DNA of 64,000 nucleotides from positions 76,306,420-76,370,419 of the forward strand of contig NC_087247.1 in NCBI RefSeq assembly GCF_037042905.1, written 5' to 3'. The notes under the pieces were generated by a model. That model ran no database searches. It was not told the origin of the DNA and saw only the letters and a list, made by a program, of their open reading frames with translations. Positions 53,957 through 64,000 of the stretch are shown in pieces (within the stretch, counting starts at the first letter, position 1; every line of letters begins with the position of its first letter). Source of the DNA: Lytechinus pictus (Eukaryota; Echinodermata; Echinoidea; Temnopleuroida; Toxopneustidae). The position numbers and the translations under genes are program-made.

Positions 53957-55949
53957 TAGGCCGGGGGGGGGGGGGGGGGGGGGCGCCCTCAGAGGCCCTC
54001 CCTCAACGATCCGCGCAATATTTTCGCCGCGCGAAGTTTTTTGACCGCGCCGTCCACTGACCTTTTACTTTCAAGTCTTGCGCAACTTTTGAGACCAATT
54101 TTGCGTCACCTGGGTACGTGGTTCCGAAATTACGCAACATTATGTAAGTGCATGTCAGGCCGAAAATTACTCAAAAACATGATTTTGTGTACAAAGTCAA
54201 TGTAAATTGTGTTTTCAACCAAAAATCATAAATGTATGTTTATTTTTAGTTTTGCTGGTCTAAATGTATTTATTTTATTCTTTTTATGATCTCAGAAGAG
54301 TCCCCAACAAATTTCATTGAAAAAAACATTGAAAAACAAGGCAAAAGCGATTTTGTGTCTTGCCCACTTTATATGAAAATAACCAGAAATATCGTGATTT
54401 GCGAGGGCACGCAACAGAATTGTATCGAAACTTCATTGTGAAATGACTAGGATACAATAACAATTGTCATAAGAGCCTTGCACGTAAACTTTAATGTTGA
54501 CCTGAAAATGACCTTTGACCTTACCATGTGACCTCCAACTGCAGCATAACACGCAGGTCGCCGAAGTACATCTACCATCCAAGTATTGTTGAAAAGTGAC
54601 TTATGGTTGGGGAGTTAGGTGTCATAAGAGTCTTGCATGTCAACTTTAATGTTGACCTAAAAATGACTTTTGACCTTATCATGTGACCTCCAACTGCAGC
54701 ATAACATGCAGGTCCCCCAAGTCCATCTACCATCCAAGTTTGGTTGAAAAGTGACTTACGGTTGCGGAGTTACATGTAGGTGTCATAAGAGAGTCTTGCA
54801 TGTAAACTTTAACGTTGACCTGAAAATGACCTTTGACCTTACCATGTGACTTCCGACTGCAGCATAACATGCAGGTCCCCCAAGTCCATCTACCATCCAA
54901 GTTTGGTTGAAAAGTGACTTACAGTTGCGGAGTTAGGTGTCATAAGAGTCTTGCATGTAAACTTTAACGTTGACCTGAAAATGACCTTTGACCTTACCAT
55001 GTGACTTTCGACTGCAGCATAACATGCAGGTCTCCCAGGACCATCTACCATCCAAGTTTGGTTGAAAAGTGACTTACGGTTGCAGAGTTTGGTGTCATAA
55101 GAGAGTCTTGCATGTAAACTTTAACGTTGACCTGAAAATGACCTTTGACCTTACCATGTGACTTCCGACTGCAGCATAACATGCAGGTCCCCCAAGTCCA
55201 TCTACCATCCAAGTTTGGTTGAAAAATGACTTACGGTTGCGGAGTTAGGTGTCATAAGAGAGTCTTGCATGTAAACTTTAACGTTGACCTGAAAATGACC
55301 TTTGACCTTACCATGTGACTTTCGACTGCAGCATAACATGCAGGTCTCCCAGGACCATCTACCATCCAAGTTTGGTTGAAAAGTGACTTACGGTTGCAGA
55401 GTTAGGTGTCATAAGAGAGTCTTGCATGTAAACTTTAACGTTGACCTGAAAATGACCTTTGACCTTACCATGTGACCTCCGACTGCAGAATAACATGCAG
55501 GTCCCCAAAGTCCATCTACCATCCAAGTTTGGTTGAAAAGTGACATACGGTTGCAGAGTTTGGTGTCATAAGAGAGTCTTGCATGTAAACTTTAACGTTG
55601 ACCTGAAAATGACCTTTGACCTTACCATGTGACCTCCGACTGCAGAATAACATGCAGGTCCCCAAAGTCCATCTACCATCCAAGTTTGGTTGAAAAGTGA
55701 CATACGGTTGCAGAGTTTGGTGTCATAAGAGAGTCTTGCATGTAAACTTTAACATTGACCTGAAAATGACCTTTGACCTTACCATGTGACCTCCGACTGC
55801 AGCATAACATGCAGGTCCCCCAAGTCCATCTACCATCCAAGTTTGGTTGAAAAGCGACGTACGGTTGTGGAGTTATGTGTCATTAGATTTGTGACGGACG
55901 GACGACATTTGGATCCCTAAGTCTCGCCTTTACCTCTGGTGGGCGAGAC
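53957..55949 (+). repeat. Composite repeat: G-run leader plus nine-unit 157-bp array
   Basis: A G run (about 53963-53983) and a 480-bp leader (TTTTGTGTACAAAGTCAATG, AAAAGCGATTTTGTGTC) precede nine units starting GTCATAAGAG at 54466, 54621, 54782, 54939, 55093, 55251, 55408, 55564 and 55722. Eight contain exact TGACCTTTGACCT. It ends GGTGGGCGAGAC. Flanks repeat AAAAATGATCCACTACATTG. The leader recurs at 63590-64000. Confidence 0.9.
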
Positions 55950-56452
55950 AAAAATGATCCACTACACATTGGTCTATCTGCTCATACAACTTAAACCATT
56001 CTTGAGAATGACCCTACATCTTACCCCATAAACTTTCATAAAAATGATCCACTACATTGCTCTATCTGCTCACACTACTTAAACCAATGTTTGCAGGGTT
56101 GGCTTCATAAGCAAGACTGCTTTTTAGAAATATGAATTTGGATGATTTAAGCCCCATTTCAACAAATAACTAGCACATCAATGATTTGTTGTTCATCTGG
56201 CATCTGACAAACAAATTTAATTTTAACTTGGTTGACAATGTTCATGTACAGCATGTTAAAGAAACTATGATACATTTTCTACAACTGGAGGAAATTTTTG
56301 TGATATGGTCCAATAATCACAAAGATATGAACATTATTTCATTACACATCAGGAAACCTATCACTTTAAGTTTTGTATCAAATAGTTTATGTTGTCAGGT
56401 TCATCTTTTCAAGTTCAGTCAAAGGATTTTTATATGTTCAGGACTTGGGATC

Positions 56453-56888
56453 AAGACCTATTCATCCCCCTTTGATGAATATATGAGATCATGGATTAAA
56501 AAAAAAAAGAATTTCATTGTAGTTATCGTATTAGGCCGATAATTTTTTTGTTTGATTAAAGATATCACACCAATTTCATAAACATTCATTAAAGGTCAAG
56601 TCCATCCAAGAATATTGTTGATTTTAATCAAAGAAAAATCAAACAAGCATAATGCTGAATATGTCATCAAAAGACCTATTCATCCCCCTTTGATGAATAT
56701 ATGAGATCATGGATAAAAAAAAAAAAGAATTTCATTGTAGTTATCGTATTAGGCCGATAATTTTTTTGTTTGATTAAAGATATCACACCAATTTCATAAA
56801 CATTCATTAAAGGTCAAGTCCATCCAAGAATATTGTTGATTTTAATCAAAGAAAAATCAAACAAGCATAATGCTGAATATGTCATCAA
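56453..56888. repeat. 218-bp direct duplication
   Basis: 56453-56670 and 56671-56888 are nearly identical, differing by about one base near the A run. They include the left TIR of the neighbouring TTAA element, so one TIR is present twice. Confidence 0.95.
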
Positions 56889-57406
56889 AATTTGATGTAA
56901 AAAAGAAATTTACAAAACTTTTCAGTTCTGCTTACTAGTATTTTTCACAAAACAGTAATACCAGTATGCATAACTCAGTGATATGCAAATTAGAGAGTCA
57001 ATGATATCCCTCACTCACTATGTCTTCTATTTCTTATTGTTTGAATTATACAATATTTTAATTTTTACAGATTGGACAATAAGGACCAGCTTGACTTAAC
57101 CATAAACTTAAAATAATGGTAATTCCACCTGTTCAGGGAGGAACAAAGTTTAGTTTCACATGAGGAGAATTTTTTTTTTTTTTTTGTATTTCATATACTA
57201 AAATACAAAGAAATAGGGCGACATCATCAGTCTGACCATTTGCATACTGACCAGGATGTGCATATAACCGTTTTGTGAAATTAAGCAAAAATTCATGTCA
57301 TAACTTTCTTATTTTACCTCCAATTTTAATGAAATTTTCAGTGTTATGCTTGTTGAATTATCTCCTTTTATTCAAATCAACTTTTTGTTAGGCTTGGACT
57401 TGTCCT
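56811..57406. mobile_element. TTAA-flanked MITE (AAGGTCAAGTCCA-type ends)
   Basis: Left AGGTCAAGTCCATCC...AAACAAGCATAATGCTGAA is inverted on the right (TTATGCTTGTTGAAT...GGACTTGTCC). TTAA lies at 56807-56810 and 57407-57410. The duplicated left end supplies a second TTAA at 56589. Confidence 0.7.
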
Positions 57407-57450
57407 TTAAAAAAAAGTATGGGACTGCAAGATTTCGCCCCAAATCTATA

Positions 57451-58138
57451 AACAAGTAGAATGCCTCTGGCAGTCTCGCCTGCATTACGCAATTCGATAT
57501 AGCAGCAGTGCTGACCTTTAAAAGAGCTATTAAATAATTATTCACAAGTAAAAACACTTACATGATAATAAAGTACTATGTCCATTGACCCAACATGACC
57601 TTTGACCATGATCATGTGACCTAAGACGTGCAAAACAATTATTAATACTTGATTACCCTTATGTCTACATGTAGATCTATAAACTTTAAAGTTATGATGA
57701 CAATTCCACAAATACCCCCAACATGATCTTTGTTGACCCTAAGTGACCTTTGACCTTGGTAATGTGACCTGAAACTCAGTCAGGATCTTCAATGAACTAT
57801 CACTCTTATGTCAACGTTTCATGAACTAGATCCATATACTTTAGAAGTTATGACGACATTTCAAGAACTTAACCTTGGTTACGATTTCGATACTGATTCC
57901 CCCAACATGGTCTAAGTTCATTGACCCTTAATGACCTTTGACCTCGGTCATGTGACCTGAAACTCTGGCAGGATGTTCAGTAATACTTGATAATCTGTAT
58001 GTCCAAGTTTTATGAACTAAGTCCATTTATTTTTTTAAGTTATGATGACATTTCAAAAACTTAACCTTGGTTAAGATTTCAATGTTGACGATGCTGTTGG
58101 GAACGCGGCGCCTATAGTCTCACTCTGCAGGCGAGACA
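57451..58138 (-). repeat. CTGCATAGCAGAGTGAGAC family repeat, copy 5
   Basis: Both family ends are present in reverse orientation (ATGCCTCTGGCAGTCTCGCC at left, AGTCTCACTCTGCAGGCGAG at right). Exact TGACCTTTGACCT at 57744 and 57932. Confidence 0.85.
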
Positions 58139-58326
58139 AATAACCCAAACTGAGTGTTGACATGAGTTATATTCAATACAAATGCATTGAAGTATAAAGA
58201 TGAAACGAGTGGTAAAAATATGTAATTTATAAATACTGATTTATGTGAATAAAAAAGGTTTAAACAAAACCTGATATCACATCTCTCTAGATTTCTCTCG
58301 AAATAAGAAAAAGAATATCATGCTTA

Positions 58327-58460
58327 CATGTTCACAGAATAATAATAATAATATGTCCATTTATATAGCGCAGTTACTATGTACATATACTCCACTGCGC
58401 TTTCATACTTGGTATCATATTATAACCCCGGCTGTAGCTGAGCCGCCATATTAATAGAAA
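58327..58460 (-). mobile_element. SINE/LINE-type 3' tail fragment
   Basis: On the - strand, CAGTTACTGCGCTATATAAATGG-like sequence (AACTGCGCTATATAAATGG) runs into TTATTATTATTATT, the tail style of the SINE and LINE ends elsewhere in the window. The head is missing. Confidence 0.55.
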
Positions 58461-59324
58461 AAAGACATTGGATACTTTGATTCATACCGGTAAAATTATT
58501 ATTAAAAAAAAAAAAGGAAATTGAAATTTCTCCTTTTTTTGACAAGAAGATTCAATGACAATCACCTTTACAACATTATTGGTAAGTATTTGAATGGTTG
58601 ATTAGGTTTTTGATCTGAGAAATAATGAGTGCAAAATAGCAAGTACAATAGATCACTTTCATTTTCCAATGAATATGTAAAATGTTTTAATGGTGTATCA
58701 ACATTGTTCCAAGATATTATTTTTGTATTCAAATTTCTCAATGGTTTCACAGTAGAAAGATAACATATTAACAAATAAGAAAATCTGCTAACAATTTTAA
58801 GGCACTTTGAGAATAAGGGTTCATGACATTTGTGATTTGAGACAGGAGAATTGTAGAAACTTTAGTTAAAAAACAAAACAATACATATCATTCTTATAGT
58901 CAAGAAGAGAGGACACAATATAATAGCCAGATCATTTTTACATGACTTATTGATATTCTTAAAGATATTTTTAAAAATACATGAATCAAGTATAATGAAG
59001 AAAAAAATGTATACGTAAGATCTATAATTCTACTTATTATGTTTGAGCAGTAAAAACCATCCATGATATGACACAGATAATACTGAAGAATTACAATGTA
59101 GATAATGAAACTAAACTTCAACTTGCTCTCAAAACTATGTTCATCCTATTCCCAACATTATCTGTAAAGATAACAAACATCACCCAAACCATCACAGTCC
59201 TCTATCTAGTGCTAGAACATATCGAGAGTTAAAGACAATAGGGAGAACAAAGTTCTGTATGCCTACATTGTTTCTATACAGAGTGAATGATATCATCTAA
59301 TGTCTATGCAATTCCGAAGTGACT
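58461..59324. other. Gene-free intergenic stretch
   Basis: AT-rich; no gene or bounded element recognised. Confidence 0.4.
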
Positions 59325-59492
59325 TTGATATAATCATCATGGCTTTAACAGGGCAAGCCCATTACAGTGCACAAGCATTTCAAAGAAATACTTCCTGCCA
59401 TGTAACTCTTTACCTCACTTGTCCTGAATGCAGCACAAAAAAAGTAATTGCTAAAGGAAATTATGCCATGGCTGGGATTTCTTACACTTGAG
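59325..59492 (-). mobile_element. Diverged tRNA-derived SINE fragment
   Basis: Reverse-strand body (AATCCCAGCCATGGCATAAT, TGCTGCATTCAGGACAAG) matches the SINE at 31181 from just after the B box onward. Its 3' tail and A box are lost. Confidence 0.6.
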
Positions 59493-59755
59493 TCCCCAAT
59501 GACAACCTTTCTTGGAAGCAATGCCATATTGTTATTTCAGTTAAAGAATTGAAGACTTGCACGATCTGATCACATTTACCTTTAACCTCCCAAATTTGTT
59601 ATTTCATTTATAATTGTTAGGAAATAGGAATGCAATAGAGAACATTTACACAAAAAATGACTACATTCTAGAAGCTTTAAAAGAGCTTAATGGCACAGCC
59701 TCTTCGTCACACATTCTTTGTCAGTGGTTATCATGTTGAAGAGTTTATCAGACAT

Positions 59756-59849
59756 CTAGATCAAACTGAAATGCACGATTTCTCCTCTCTTAATCACTGT
59801 CTTCAACAGCTCTTGATGACGTCCCATTTGATAGATGAAGTGTTCCCAT
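59756..59849 (-). CDS. AMDHD1: AMDHD1 last exon
   Basis: The acceptor CCAACAG is followed by 94 nt that complete Arg and encode WEHFIYQMGRHQELLKTVIKRGEIVHFSLI-stop. The WEHxIYQ and GxHHEL-like pattern is the usual C terminus of AMDHD1/HutI. No exact AATAAA was found just downstream on the - strand. Confidence 0.94.
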
Positions 59850-62800
59850 CTGTTGGCATGAAAAAAAAGAGAAAAAGATGAATATAAGGAAAGAAATGAG
59901 CATTGGATATATACAAGCAAAAAGAAAACTTTCATTAAGTTAATATACAATATGAAGGAAATTATTGGTAATTTTAACAAAAAAGTTTGTGACATTCATA
60001 ATAAGCAGTAAATTATCAAATTGACAATCATGGATCTGCAAAAGATAAAATATTCAGGAGTTTAAACCTCTTCACAGGTTTTAAGCATACAAGCGTATAT
60101 GTCTACAGTTTACAATACATTTCATTTGGATCAATTACCATTTGTTAATTTCAACTTCGCCAACTTTTTTGTTATAAAGAATTCAACCAAATTGTACATA
60201 ATGTTTTATTTAAAATTTACATATAGTTAATATGGAATCATTAAATTTTCTTATGCAATGCACTTTGTTAATATTGTTTGAATTTTCTTGTATGTATTTG
60301 TCTTTGACAATGACATGAATTATTTTGAAGTTTGCTTTTATTCAAATTGAAAATTCACACTCAGAATTTTATCAAATCTATAATATACCTATACATGCAG
60401 ATACAAAAAGAATGCAAACAAGGCTAATGCTTATTTAACCTTTTTGGCATACTTACTGCCATTTCAATCTAACCAAATAATAATAATAAAAATAGGCATT
60501 TATATGGCGCCATCTATCTAGAAATAATCTATTCCAAGGCGCATTGTTATTATTATTATTACCCGGCTTTAGCTCCAGCTGCCTTCCAGCGCTCAGTGCA
60601 ATCAAGGAATTAATCCTGCCGGGTACCCATTCACCTCACCTGGGTTGAGTGCAGCACAATGTGGATAAATTTCTTGGAGAAGAAAATTACACCATGGCTG
60701 GGATTCAAACCCACAACCCTGTTTCAAAGTCAGAAGACTAATACATTGGGTCACAACGCTCCAAATATTTCATCTTCCTTTGTGAATTGGGCCATGAAGT
60801 TACAATTCAATGCTCATTCAACAAACCTAAAGTAGGTAAAGTATACAGAATGCAGGATCCTTTTGGGACTGCTAATAAGATTCATTATATTATAAGCAAT
60901 CCTGAAAAAAAATCAGGAAAGAATATGATTGTCATTCAATTTTAAATCATTGTACTTATTACATATATCATTTTGGAATGGGGAGAGGGGGTGAGACAAT
61001 ACTAAATTTTCCTAAAATGCATTTTTTTTTTTACTAAACCATCCTTACTTTAATAATGTTACAAAAATAATTGTCAATCTTTAGGCAGTTACCTAGGGGC
61101 ATTGATTATAAGCATGTCAGCCACCTTTCCAGCTTCCAGTGACCCATGTGATGCTGACCTTCCTATAGACTTTGCTGCATTGATTGTAGCAGCCACCAAA
61201 ACCTCTTCTAATGACATACGGAATGTCACACAGGCCATGTGCATGGTCAAAGGCTGAAAGAATAACGGTATGAATTAGTAGATTGTATGTTTTCATATAA
61301 ACCCTAATAAATTTCTACAACCATTTCTTCACTCTTTTACACATTTTTATATGCATGAATCTATTAATTTTTCTAAGATATCAAGTGTGAAATTCATTGA
61401 ATTTTGATCAATTTGTCTAAAATTGAAATTCATTGAATTTCACAGCATCCTGCAGAGGTTTGTATTATTGGTTGGATAATCAGTCTCATGATGCTAAAGT
61501 GTAAAATTTGTTCTCTGCTTTCAGATGTACAATGAGTAAAACTAATATGGCTCTGAAGACTCTTTGTGCTGTAAGTCAACCTTGAGCACTCAAACCAAAC
61601 AATCTCAGATCACTTTTACTCTGAATTTGGGGGAGTGAAACATGTATTTGAGATGAATCTTGTGAATAAGAAACCAATGAAATTTGACTGAGCATCATCA
61701 CAGTTTAGATGGAAGATGAATGAGTAATACCTAATAAAGAAAAGAGAATTTGGTTAGCATACAACTTTCTCTTAATCTTCCAGTAGAAGTAGAAAGTATA
61801 TGGACCTAGTTCATGAAACTTTGCCATAAGGTTAATCAAGTATTACTGAACAACCTGCCTGAGTTTCATGTCACATGACCAAGGTCAAAGGTCATTTAGG
61901 GTCAATGAACTTAGACCATGTTGGGGGAATCAAAATCTTAACCTAAGGTTAAGTTTTTGAAATATCATAACTTAAAAAATATATGGACCTAGTTCATGAA
62001 ACTTGGACATAATAGTAATCAAGTATTACTGAACATCCTGTGCAAGTTTCAGGTCACATGGTCAAGGTCAAAGGTCATTTAGGGTCAATGAACTTTGGCC
62101 AAATTGGGGGTATTTGTTGAATTACCATCATAACTTTGAAAGTATGTTGGGCTAGTTCATAAAACTTGGACATAAGAGTAATCAAGTATCACTGAACATC
62201 CAGAGCACATTTTAGGTCACATGAACAAGGTCAAAGGTCAATGAACTTTGGCCCAATTGGGGGTATCTGTTGAATTACCATCAAAACTTTGAAAGTTTAT
62301 GGATCTGACTCGTGAAACTTGGACATAAGAGTAATCAAGTATCACTGAACATCCTGTGCGAGTTTCAGGTCACATGATCAAGGTCAAAGGTCATGTAAGG
62401 TCAATGAACTTTGGCCATGTTGGGGGTATTTGTTGAATTACCATCATATCTCTGTAAGTGTATTGGTCTAGTTCATAAAACGTGGAAATAAGAGTAACCA
62501 AGTATCACTGAACATCTTGTGCGAGTTATAATAGTTTTCAGAGTCAGCACTGCTGCTATATTGAATCGCGTGATGGAGGTGAGACCGCCAGAGGCATTCC
62601 ACTTGTTTGTATTGATAAGTTATTAAGTAAATTAAGTGCGAGATTGGGTTAAATATCACATAACAATAATATTTATTCTTTACATTATCAATAATATTGA
62701 TAAACACCTTGCGAGTCTGCCATGTTGATGAACGCTTCTGCATATCAGTAGACTTCAAAAGAAAACTTCAGTAATATTGTTAACAAAATCATCACAAAGT

Positions 62801-63440
62801 AATGAACCTAATATTCTTTATTACATAAAGAAAAAAAAAAACATTTAAGCAGTCACTATGTCAATTAGTCTATCCGTAAAAGGTGATAAATCAGTGCCAT
62901 CTTAATGAACTTGTGGGAGAATATAAAAAAAGAGATGTGACTAGAAGTGAGAGAATTACACTGATTAAAAAGACCAAATGATGAAGAAGAAAAGGAGGAA
63001 AAAGTGGAAGAATAAGATATCTTCCTTGAAATATATAGCAATGAAAGTGATAAAGAAAAAAAAGTGATATGAGAGGGAGACATGATAGAGATAAAGGAAG
63101 TAGAGGAACAAAAGGGGAAAATATGAAGAAAAAAAAGAAATAAAGGTAGAAATTGAAATTTTGGTAGTTTGAGAAAGGGGGGGGGGGGGGGCTAGAAACA
63201 GAATTTAATGTCTTTAATTACCATTGATAGGCAGTAAGCATTTGGGTTAAAATCTGAGCCTAGCGCTACAGGTACACCTTCACTGATCATTTTCCTTGCT
63301 GGAGGAGGCTTGAGCCTGAGGATGTATGCAGTGGTTGGTAGTAGTACAGCTACAGAACCTGCCTCAGCCATGGATTTAATACCAGCATCAGAAACTTCTT
63401 CTAGATGAGAGACTGCTCTGGCACCAAGACTAGCTGCTAG
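59756..63440 (-). CDS. AMDHD1: AMDHD1, imidazolonepropionase (C-terminal three exons; gene continues past the window)
   Basis: Imidazolonepropionase hydrolyses 4-imidazolone-5-propanoate to N-formimino-L-glutamate, the third step of histidine degradation. It is a metal-dependent amidohydrolase of the HutI family. Present here are 63440-63222, 61253-61093 and 59849-59756, giving 158 residues and a TAG stop. Visible motifs are SHLEEVSD and LGSDFNPNAYC (the Asp of GSD is a metal-ligand position in the family), then AATINAA, HGSLEAGKVADMLIINAPRW and the C-terminal WEHFIYQMGRHQELLKTVIKRG, closely matching vertebrate AMDHD1. The upstream exons with the HxH metal site lie beyond 64000. Introns of 1968 and 1243 bp have GT-AG borders. 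No frame damage is seen. Confidence 0.95.
60478..60762 (-). mobile_element. tRNA-derived SINE in an AMDHD1 intron
   Basis: Reverse-strand A-box-like TGACCCAATGT and B-box-like GGTTTGAATCC, body TGCTGCACTCAACCCAGG and GGGTACCCGGCAGG, and an ATTATTATT tail. Same family as 31181-31485, inserted antiparallel to it and on the same strand as AMDHD1. Confidence 0.75.
61093..61253 (-). CDS. AMDHD1: AMDHD1 penultimate exon
   Basis: A CTTTCAG acceptor precedes P-L-T-M-H-M-A-C-V and the exon runs through AATINAAKSIG to VADMLIINAP plus two bases of Arg, ending at a GTAACT donor. It is 161 nt. No long open frame surrounds it, so it is supported by protein similarity and splice phase rather than by ORF length. 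Confidence 0.94.
61790..62608 (+). repeat. CTGCATAGCAGAGTGAGAC family repeat, copy 6, in an AMDHD1 intron
   Basis: Lacks the family's usual start but has the full right end (CTATATTGAATCGCGTGATG...CCAGAGGCATTCC). Exact AGGTCAAAGGTCA at 61882, 62065, 62228 and 62381. Confidence 0.85.
63222..63440 (-). CDS. AMDHD1: AMDHD1 exon with SHLEE and GSDFNPN motifs
   Basis: Seventy-three codons from LAASLGARAVSHLEE to NAYCLSM, phase 0 at both ends (acceptor ATGCAG, donor GTAATT on the - strand). It carries conserved active-site segments of the amidohydrolase barrel: SHLEE, LLPTTAY and GSDFNPN. An in-frame ATG at the exon edge is not the true start, since the homology begins mid-protein. Confidence 0.95.
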
Positions 63441-63589
63441 CTGCATTAAACAAGAAATTAATGATACAAAAATAAAATGAATTTAAGCTCTGTATCTAAC
63501 TGTTCACCCTGACCTCAAGGTGGCGTAACTGAATGCAGAAAAAGGAAAAACCTCCATCAGAGAATTTATATATCTACTTGCCTGTTAAC

Positions 63590-64000
63590 CTTTTTTATTT
63601 CACTTTATGATTTTGTTTACTAAACTGCCATAGTGCCATGCAATTTTTTGTTCAGTGTCGCTCACTACCTTTTATTTTCAAGTATTGAGCATCTTTTGAG
63701 ACCAATCTGGCAATGCTCAGATAAACGGTTCTGGAAATTAGAGAAAATTTGGAAGTGCATGTGAAAACGAAAATAGCCCCTCAATGCGATTTTGTGTACA
63801 AAGTCAATGCAAATGGGTGTTCAACCAAAGATATATGAATGATTTTACTTTTGCTGGTTTAAACCAATTGATTTTATGCTATTTATGATTGCATGAGGGT
63901 CCCCAACAAAGTTAACCCCCCCCCAAAAAAAAACAAGGCAAAAGCGATTTTGTATCTCGCCCACTTATGAAAATAAACAAAAATATTGTGATTTGCGAGG
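63590..64000 (+). repeat. Second copy of the composite-repeat leader (runs off the window)
   Basis: Matches 54010-54420 (CACTACCTTTTATTTTCAAG, TTTGTGTACAAAGTCAATGC, AAACAAGGCAAAAGCGATTT) in the same orientation. If complete, the 157-bp array should follow beyond 64000. Confidence 0.75.

Noticed and set aside
56186..56542. 118-codon + strand frame
   Set aside because: AT-driven, runs into the duplicated A-rich segment, and resembles no protein.
43429..59755. CCDC38-like gene between SNRPF and AMDHD1
   Set aside because: Looked for because of vertebrate gene order, but no coiled-coil coding exon was seen.

Overview
This is AT-rich animal DNA. It holds two recognisable protein-coding genes with ordinary GT-AG introns; everything else is repeats. 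The repeat content (CR1/L2-like LINE 3' ends, tRNA-headed SINEs with a TTATTATT tail, many TIR elements, GGTCAAAGGTCA tandem families) and the pairing of SNRPF with AMDHD1 suggest an invertebrate deuterostome, most likely an echinoderm such as a sea urchin. That assignment is from recognition, not from a search.

Genes. SNRPF (spliceosomal Sm protein F) is complete on the + strand: four coding exons (25403-25414, 25768-25893, 33132-33196, 43362-43428) encode 89 residues from 270 nt spread over 18 kb. AMDHD1 (imidazolonepropionase, histidine degradation) runs on the - strand; its last three coding exons (63440-63222, 61253-61093, 59849-59756) are present and the gene continues beyond position 64000. 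The two genes converge with about 16 kb between them.

Layout. 1-25 kb: a mosaic of TIR elements with no host gene. It includes a foldback element at the window edge, the AGGGACAG element with a CATACC element inside it, a GGTCAAAGGTCA tandem array, a Harbinger-like element (TAA duplication), two long elements carrying regularly repeated CGTAACG motifs (10.85-15.25 and 15.75-18.3 kb; the second holds a decayed transposase-like frame), a mariner-like element and a hAT-like element. 25.4-43.4 kb: SNRPF, with introns 2 and 3 loaded with repeats, including a nest four to five levels deep at 36.6-41.4 kb around a 1.2 kb polypurine tract. 43.4-59.7 kb: intergenic, with a TTAA-flanked MITE, an L2/CR1-like LINE split by a 2 kb TA-flanked element, a 19-copy 38-bp minisatellite, a 9-copy 157-bp array and a fresh 218-bp duplication. 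59.7-64 kb: AMDHD1, with SINEs nearby and a repeat in its intron.

The most unusual signals are (1) long, largely non-coding TIR elements in which one short CpG-containing motif recurs 8-14 times, (2) a DDE-like protein remnant inside one of them, and (3) at least 28 exact copies of AGGTCAAAGGTCA, the DR1 nuclear-receptor motif, spread over four unrelated-looking repeat families.
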